A stretch of DNA of 64,000 nucleotides. It comes from Aporrectodea caliginosa. Its lineage: Eukaryota; Annelida; Clitellata; Crassiclitellata; Lumbricidae. The translations under genes and the position numbers were made by a program. Position 1 is the first letter of the stretch. Every line of letters starts with the position of its first letter. The stretch is from NCBI GenBank assembly GCA_020284085.1, contig JACEVL010000107.1:58564-122563 (forward strand). The letters run 5' to 3'. The notes beneath the pieces were generated by a model. The model had not been told where the DNA came from. It ran no database searches and saw only the letters and a program-made list of their open reading frames with translations. Positions 58,709-64,000 of the stretch are shown in pieces.

Positions 58709-59040
58709 CTAATTATTCTTGAAAGCAATCGCTACAGGACAACGCCTGTTACTGGAAAAATCTAAAAGCGCTGACCTACGTAATGTGCTGGCATCCCATT
58801 GAACTAAACAACTAATGGCGCCATAGAAGTAGATTAGGTTCGCGCATTGGAAGTCATTGATGTAATATTTCATGGACTTCAATTTCGACAAATCTTCATT
58901 TGAGGCCGATAAATGGCCAAAAAAATGTTTGAAATCCAACTAAACATTGGATGTCGGGGTTGAATGAGAGGCAAACAGTGTCAACAAATTCACATTTTTT
59001 CCAGCATTTTACACTGTTCAGCAACATGCTCAAACTTGCT
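58709..59040 (-). other. Upstream conserved block of the Mab-21-like paralogue
   Basis: It matches 28188-28481 in inverted orientation. The shared frame reads YYINDFQCANLIYFYG and VQWDASTL. It may be a 5' exon or an untranslated region. Confidence 0.5.
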
Positions 59041-59075
59041 TTAACCGATTTGAGAAAATATAATATTTGAAAAAG

Positions 59076-59300
59076 TTATGCAACACATATTGGCAGATGA
59101 GGGTTAATATGGTGGTAAAAATAGAGAGATGCCGATCGTCTGATGGCCCTTAGACGCCTCAGCTGAAAGAAACAGGAGCGGGTCAGGTTCGATACGTGAT
59201 CCGTGAACGTGAGGGAGGAGTCGACAGTGACACCCAAGTGACGGACACTAGAAGAGTATTGAATACAGAGAATTTCTTCGTCAGTAATAGACAATCAAGC
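59076..59300 (-). mobile_element. LINE reverse transcriptase fragment
   Basis: The frame 59294-59076 reads SSSVRHLGVTVDSSLTFTDH followed by VSNLTRSCFFQLRRLRAIRR and SASLYF. This is the conserved segment just after the RT catalytic core of CR1/L2-like elements. Only this short piece remains. Confidence 0.85.
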
Positions 59301-59409
59301 TTAGCTTATTATACTCTCCCTCCCAATCTTTCTAATCCTATACGATTTCCCAGCTTTAACAGCAATTTTTTTATCGCCTGTGACGAGCTGCAGAGCTCAT
59401 GAGTAACCT

Positions 59410-59570
59410 GTTTCTCAGTGTCTAACATTGATTTGCGAATCAGATAATATATTCGAGATTACGATTATTATCAAGGTTTGTTTATTCGGCCTACAGGTAT
59501 TGCATATTGCGTTAATGCGCTATGATGAGCCAATAGCCTGGTCACTTGTTTTTTTATAGTATTATATAAA
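59410..59570 (-). repeat. Repeat block, inverted copy of 18290-18427
   Basis: GGTTTGTTTATTCGGCCTAC and TTGCGTTAATGCGCTATGAT match the complement of 18300-18400. Nature unknown. Confidence 0.6.
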
Positions 59571-59639
59571 TGTCATAAATAGCAATTTTAGAAATTAAAA
59601 CTGTTAATAATATTAATTATATATAAACGTACAATCTCA

Positions 59640-61960
59640 TTTGATGCTGCGCTTTAGAATGTATTCGCTAGATGACAGGACATACTCTCTAAAACTTCAG
59701 CTTTCTTCTCATTGTAGCGAAACACTTTAATCGTCGCCATTTTGTGCCGATGACAGTTTAAACGAATTTATGGAGAAATTCGACTTTAATGCCAAACCAG
59801 GTCAGATTCTATAACTCTGTGCTTGTAATTTATTGGACAAATACATTTAATTAACGGCAACTAAGTCAATGAGAGAGTGTTGCTAATGTAATATTGTGGT
59901 TTGATCTTAATGTTTTATTCTCTGTAAACGATGTCTGAAAAGTCATTCAGACCAACATCAGACCACTAGATGGCGTTAGACGGAGTTCTTTGTCATAAAG
60001 GGTGCGGCCCGAATCCCCGAAACGCGAATCGCCGAAACGAATTTCGGGCGAATCCTCGAATACCCGTAATTTTCTAAGTCCGACTCGAATGAATATAATC
60101 AATTGACAAATAAACATTTGAATAGGCATTGAGGTAAACGTGTAGTTTAGCGTCGTAAATTACCCGCCATTGCATGGGTTTCAGCGTTGATCGAAAACAA
60201 GTTCGATTGACGAAACGAATTCTTGCTAAATAGAAGTCGGATTGATGAAAATAATTTTTCTTTAAATAGAAGTGGGACTGATGAAAAGAATCTTGCTTAA
60301 ACAAAAGCTGGATTGATGTAAAATAATTCTTCATTAAATAAAAGCTATATTGATGAAAAATAATTCCTGCTTAAATAGAAGCTGGACTGATGAAACGAAT
60401 TCTTGCCTAATGGAAGCTGGATCGATTGAAAGGATTCTCGCCAAAATAGAAGTTGGATTGATGAAAAACAAAAACGCTACAAAGGCCGAATAATTTACGA
60501 CGCTAAACTACACGTTTACCAACCCCATCAAGGTAATCCTGGAAACGGCGGTCCCAAATTACGAAATGAAAGAAGTCTACACAGTTATTTTATATTGTCA
60601 CTTTAAAATGGAAGCTGGATTGATGAAAAAAAAACTGTTTCTCTAAATGGAAGTGGGATTGATGAAAACATACCTGTGTTGAAATAGAAGCTAGATTGAT
60701 CGAAATAATTTTTTCCGTAAATAGAAACGGGATACCAAGCTGGTTGCATGGATGAAACTAAGTTTCCATTCAATAGAAGCTGGATGAAAATAGTGTCTTC
60801 AGTAATTAGAAGCTGGATTCCTGAGAATATATAGCATGTTTTAGCGAAACTATAAGAAAGCGGCCTCTGTTGATTTCTTTAATTTCATAATTACCCATGA
60901 ATCGTTCTTTGTAACTTGTTCTTTAAAACTTGTAGGTCTACAAGCGTAAAATTATGTAAAAGGGTATGTTAGCGTATTGACTATTTTCCCCATTGTAGTA
61001 TTATTATTTGTCATCAATCCAACTTCTACTTTGGTGAGAATACTTCCAATCGAATCAGCTTGCATTAGGCAGAAATTTGTTTAATCAATCCAGCTTCTTT
61101 TAAAGCAGGAATTATTTTTTTCATCCATACAACTTTTATTTAATTAAGAATTATTTATATCAATCCAGCTTCTATTTAAGCAAGATTCTTTTCATCATGC
61201 CACTTCTATTTTAAAAAGATTATTGTAATTAATCCGACTTCTATTTAGCAAGTACTTGTGTTTAACCAGCGCTGAAACCCATGCATTGACCATAATTAAA
61301 TATTCTCAAATAAACTTTTACCTAAATAAATATTGTAAAAGTCGGGCAATTAAGCAATCTTCTGCTTAGTGTTAGTTCTGCATTTTGCATATTATTTTTG
61401 TTTCTTTCAGAGTAAAGTAATATAGTGTATTTAATTATTTCAATGATTTTCATAATTACTATCATCAATCCATCTTCTGTTTACACAAGTATTATTTTCA
61501 TCAATCCAACTTCTAGTTTCAGAGGAGACTATTTTCATCAATCCAACTTCCTTTTCAATGCAAAACTTCATTTCATCAATCCAACTTCATTTTGGCGCAA
61601 AACTTCTTTTATTAATCCAACTTTCCTTTTAAATGCAAGAATTCTGTTCACCAAACCGACTTCTATTTGCGCAAAGACTTCTTTTCATCAATTCAGCTTC
61701 TATTTATGCATTGAATTATTTTTATCTACCTAATTTCCATTTACGCAGCCATAGAGAAATAATGAAATATGCTATAATACAGGATACGTTCAATGCTATA
61801 ATAAAATTTGCTGCCAAAATGCAGGTTGACCAGTTCTGCAGATGTGCATTGGTTGAAAATTGATACTTGTTTAATGGATGTCGTCTAGGTCAATAGATAC
61901 AGATGATTATGATTTAGTTACTAACTTACCATAATAATTATGCTCAGTTGTTTCCTTCGG
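59640..61960 (+). mobile_element. Large inverted-array element, copy 3 (most complete)
   Basis: In order: core block (59640-59995); a short CGAAT/ATTCG palindromic patch (60001-60090); linker with AAACGTGTAGTTTAGCGTCG (60134-60153); plus-oriented arrays of the ~40-bp repeat (60205-60475 and 60600-60840); middle block (60880-61000); minus-oriented arrays (61010-61260 and 61440-61740); and an end block (61745-61930). The array 60590-60880 is closely similar to the interior of the Mutator-like MITEs but lacks their terminal repeats. There is no coding capacity. Confidence 0.75.
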
Positions 61961-62295
61961 AAAGATTGTTGACATGAAATAAATTAACTACAATATTGAA
62001 GCTTCAGATGTAAACATTGCTGACTGAGTGTTTTGTACATTAAGCAATTAAAACGACTAAATTAACAACTGCTCTAAGACACAATATTTGCTAATGTTTG
62101 ATGGTCACATACTGATGCATTAGTCGACCTAAAACATATCTATGATATTTTAAAATCATTTTAAAAAATTTGCAAAGCTATTCAAATGTCTTCTATTTTA
62201 GAAAATGTGCAAGACAGTTTAGATTTTAAGTCAATTCAGTTTCGAAACAGGTAGTTTATAAATAAAACTAAAATTTTGTATGTTCTCAGAAGTAG

Positions 62296-62527
62296 TAGGG
62301 GGCCCGTGGCGCATTGGATAACAGCTGGCACAGAGACCGAGAGGTACCGAGTTCGAGCCCCCGTTGGGCGGATTTGCTTTGTAGGCTGCTATTAGCGCCG
62401 TTGTATTACAAGGCTGTCTGTTCTGTTAGTAGTTAAGATTTCCATTGCATAACATGTAAATGTACAGCGCAGTGCGTTTGTCAAGCGCTTAATAAAGAAA
62501 AGATATTATTATTATTATTATTATTAA
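62296..62527 (+). mobile_element. tRNA-derived SINE with (ATT)n tail (best-preserved copy)
   Basis: CCGTGGCGCATTGGATAACA (A-box), GTACCGAGTTCGAGCCCCC (B-box), the body TTGTAGGCTGCTATTAGCGC, the 3' end AAGCGCTTAATAAAGAAAAG and an ATT tail. A pol III internal promoter is plausible from the boxes. Confidence 0.9.
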
Positions 62528-62774
62528 GAGAAGTCGCTTAATCTAACCCTGAAAGGTAGCCACAGGTGTGCAATTGTAACAACTTCACTTTCTAGTTAAT
62601 CTCAGCTATGAACTTATCCTCTAATTCACGAATCGTATTTCAGTCTGCATACCATTATAAGTTTCATTCAACAGAATGCGCTCTTTTTGATGCTAAGAAC
62701 ATCTTGTGCAGTATTTATTTATTTATTTTTTTATTGCGTCAGAAAACAGAACAAATAACAGTACACATCATGAT

Positions 62775-62905
62775 AGCAACAATGTTGCTATCAATGCAGT
62801 ATCATGATCAGAAACACAGAAACAATGTTGCTATCAATGCAGTATCATGATCAGAAACACAGAAACAATGTTGCTATCAATGCAGTATCATGATCAGAAA
62901 CATAT
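62775..62905. repeat. 43-bp tandem repeat, three copies
   Basis: The unit AACAATGTTGCTATCAATGC then AGTATCATGATCAGAAACACAGA is repeated at 43-bp spacing. Another isolated piece lies at 63115-63140. Each unit contains the small palindrome ATCATGAT. Confidence 0.9.
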
Positions 62906-62961
62906 ATATATATTCGTTTTATTATAAATTCAAAATCAAGGATGACACACTGCACCCAACC

Positions 62962-63228
62962 TCACAGATACAAACTAGAATGAAAATTAAAATTATTTAA
63001 GTAAACAGAGAGTTGGCTTATGGCGTCACAGAGAAATTCGCTTGTAAAGGATTCTTGAAATAAAATTCTTGTCATCTTTGCGTGGTAGTTGGAATTCATG
63101 GGCACAGAAAACACAGAAACAATGTTGCTATCAATGTAAAAAAGTGGGGAAAACACTCCACCAAAAGCAGCAGATAAGTCAAGAGGAACAAATGCTGTCA
63201 TGATACTCTTATTTCCAGTGCACAACAT
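62962..63228 (-). other. 88-codon frame with a reverse-transcriptase-like start
   Basis: The frame contains SIMTAFVPLDLSAAFGGVFS. LDLSAAFD is the conserved RT motif A of L2/CR1-like elements, but the similarity ends there and the rest is unfamiliar. It may be a scrambled LINE fragment or chance. Confidence 0.3.
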
Positions 63229-63611
63229 GTCAATAGGAGCAGGAAGAGCGTATTCTGTTTAATAAAACTTATGCAGACTGAAATGGAGATTCGTGAATTA
63301 GAGGTTGAGATAGACAGATGAACATATTATGTGTTTTATATTTCAGTTCCAGATTACATGCCAATCACTGTGAGAAAATAAGTAAGAAGACATTAATTTG
63401 TTAGTCTAGTAATACTTTATTCACCTCTTTCCAAAGAAGAAAATGCCATATATAATGACGAACATCATACATACTCATTAAATGTAGTAGCTTAGAAAGG
63501 GTTGGGCTCGAACCTAAACTATGGTACATAACTGTGGAATCACGGTATAGAGTAGTAAAATGTTCATACTTTGCACTGCCCTGACATGAAAAATGCAAGA
63601 CAAATTGCATA

Positions 63612-63614
<3 letters not shown>

Positions 63615-63669
<55 letters not shown>

Positions 63670-63680
63670 GCTATCTATAG
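63615..63680. repeat. (ATCT)n microsatellite
   Basis: About 14 ATCT units forming the 3' tail of the adjoining minus-strand LINE. Confidence 0.95.
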
Positions 63681-64000
63681 AATTTATATAGCGCCCTTCA
63701 AGATAACTACTCAGAGGCACTCCCGACCCAGGCCCAGTCAAAGAGGAAGGTCTTGAGTAGTCTATAGAAAGATTCAGAGAGGTCTCGGGGGAGAGAACGA
63801 AGGTCTGAGGGTAGGCTATTCCAAAAGAAGGACCAACGATCGAGAAAGCCCGACGCTGTCTAGTAGCAGAGCGAGCATGCGGAACTATGAAGTCACCTCT
63901 AGAGGCCGAGCGCAGAGATCGGCGACCAGAGCAGGCCGAGGTTAGAGTAAAATCTCCCGGAGATAGACGGGTGATCTGCCCAGAAAACACAGTGCCAGAC
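63670..64000 (-). mobile_element. LINE 3' end, reverse transcriptase C-terminus (cut by window end)
   Basis: The minus strand reads RSATRQRRAFSIVGPSF, then in shifted frames WNSLPSDLRSLPRDLSESFY and RLLKTFLFDWAWVGSASE. This is the standard C-terminus of an L2-like non-LTR element (RAFSVVGPxxWNxLPxxxR...LLKTxLF). A very short 3' end follows, GGGCGCTATATAAATTC, then the AGAT-repeat tail. The element continues beyond the window. Its tail is shared with the SINE at 4810-5035. Confidence 0.85.

Noticed and set aside
63571..63756. Frame with repeated IYLSIYLS
   Set aside because: It is an artefact of the (ATCT)n repeat.

Overview
This is a stretch of animal (metazoan) nuclear genome, most likely from a marine invertebrate. 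The reasons are AT-rich intergenic DNA, intron-type splice acceptors, C2H2 zinc-finger, NHL-propeller and Mab-21 (cGAS-like) protein families, non-LTR retrotransposons, tRNA-derived SINEs, and DNA transposons of the piggyBac, hAT and Mutator-like types. Nothing looks bacterial or viral. The species cannot be named from the sequence.

Genes are few and mostly broken. From left to right: an unrecognised coding exon (3237-3601) and an NHL-type propeller exon (6332-7233), possibly one gene whose intron holds a dead piggyBac element; a C2H2 zinc-finger pseudogene (7.54-8.35 kb) with an inverted paralogue at 49.6-50.85 kb; and a Mab-21/cGAS-like gene (28.8-32.8 kb) disrupted by one extra base and by a 1.14-kb TTAA element, with a truncated inverted paralogue at 57.5-59.0 kb.

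Most of the rest is mobile DNA. Non-LTR retrotransposon pieces lie near 17.0-18.3, 39.3-42.0, 44.2-45.2, 48.5-49.4, 51.5-52.1, 59.1 and 63.7-64.0 kb. hAT elements with 8-bp target duplications are at 15.5, 19.1, 35.8 and 36.5 kb. Mutator-like elements with 9-bp duplications are at 14.3 and 54.0 kb. At least nine TTAA-flanked (piggyBac-type) elements occur. A family of large non-coding elements carries inverted arrays of a ~40-bp repeat (14.7-16.9, 43.3, 46.4-48.4, 59.6-62.0 kb). Between about 20.2 and 25.4 kb there is a degenerate dispersed repeat landscape, and at 53.1-56.2 kb a recent three-unit duplication.

The most interesting material is the TTAA-element set. Several unrelated-looking families share the same end plan: TTAA, a short CCC-type terminal repeat, then a family-specific palindrome. 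One of them (52111-52983) encodes only a short protein that fuses the acidic N-terminus of a piggyBac-type transposase to its C-terminal cysteine-rich domain, with the catalytic core missing. Nested insertions at 14.27-16.94 kb can be ordered because uninterrupted copies of the target lie elsewhere in the same window.
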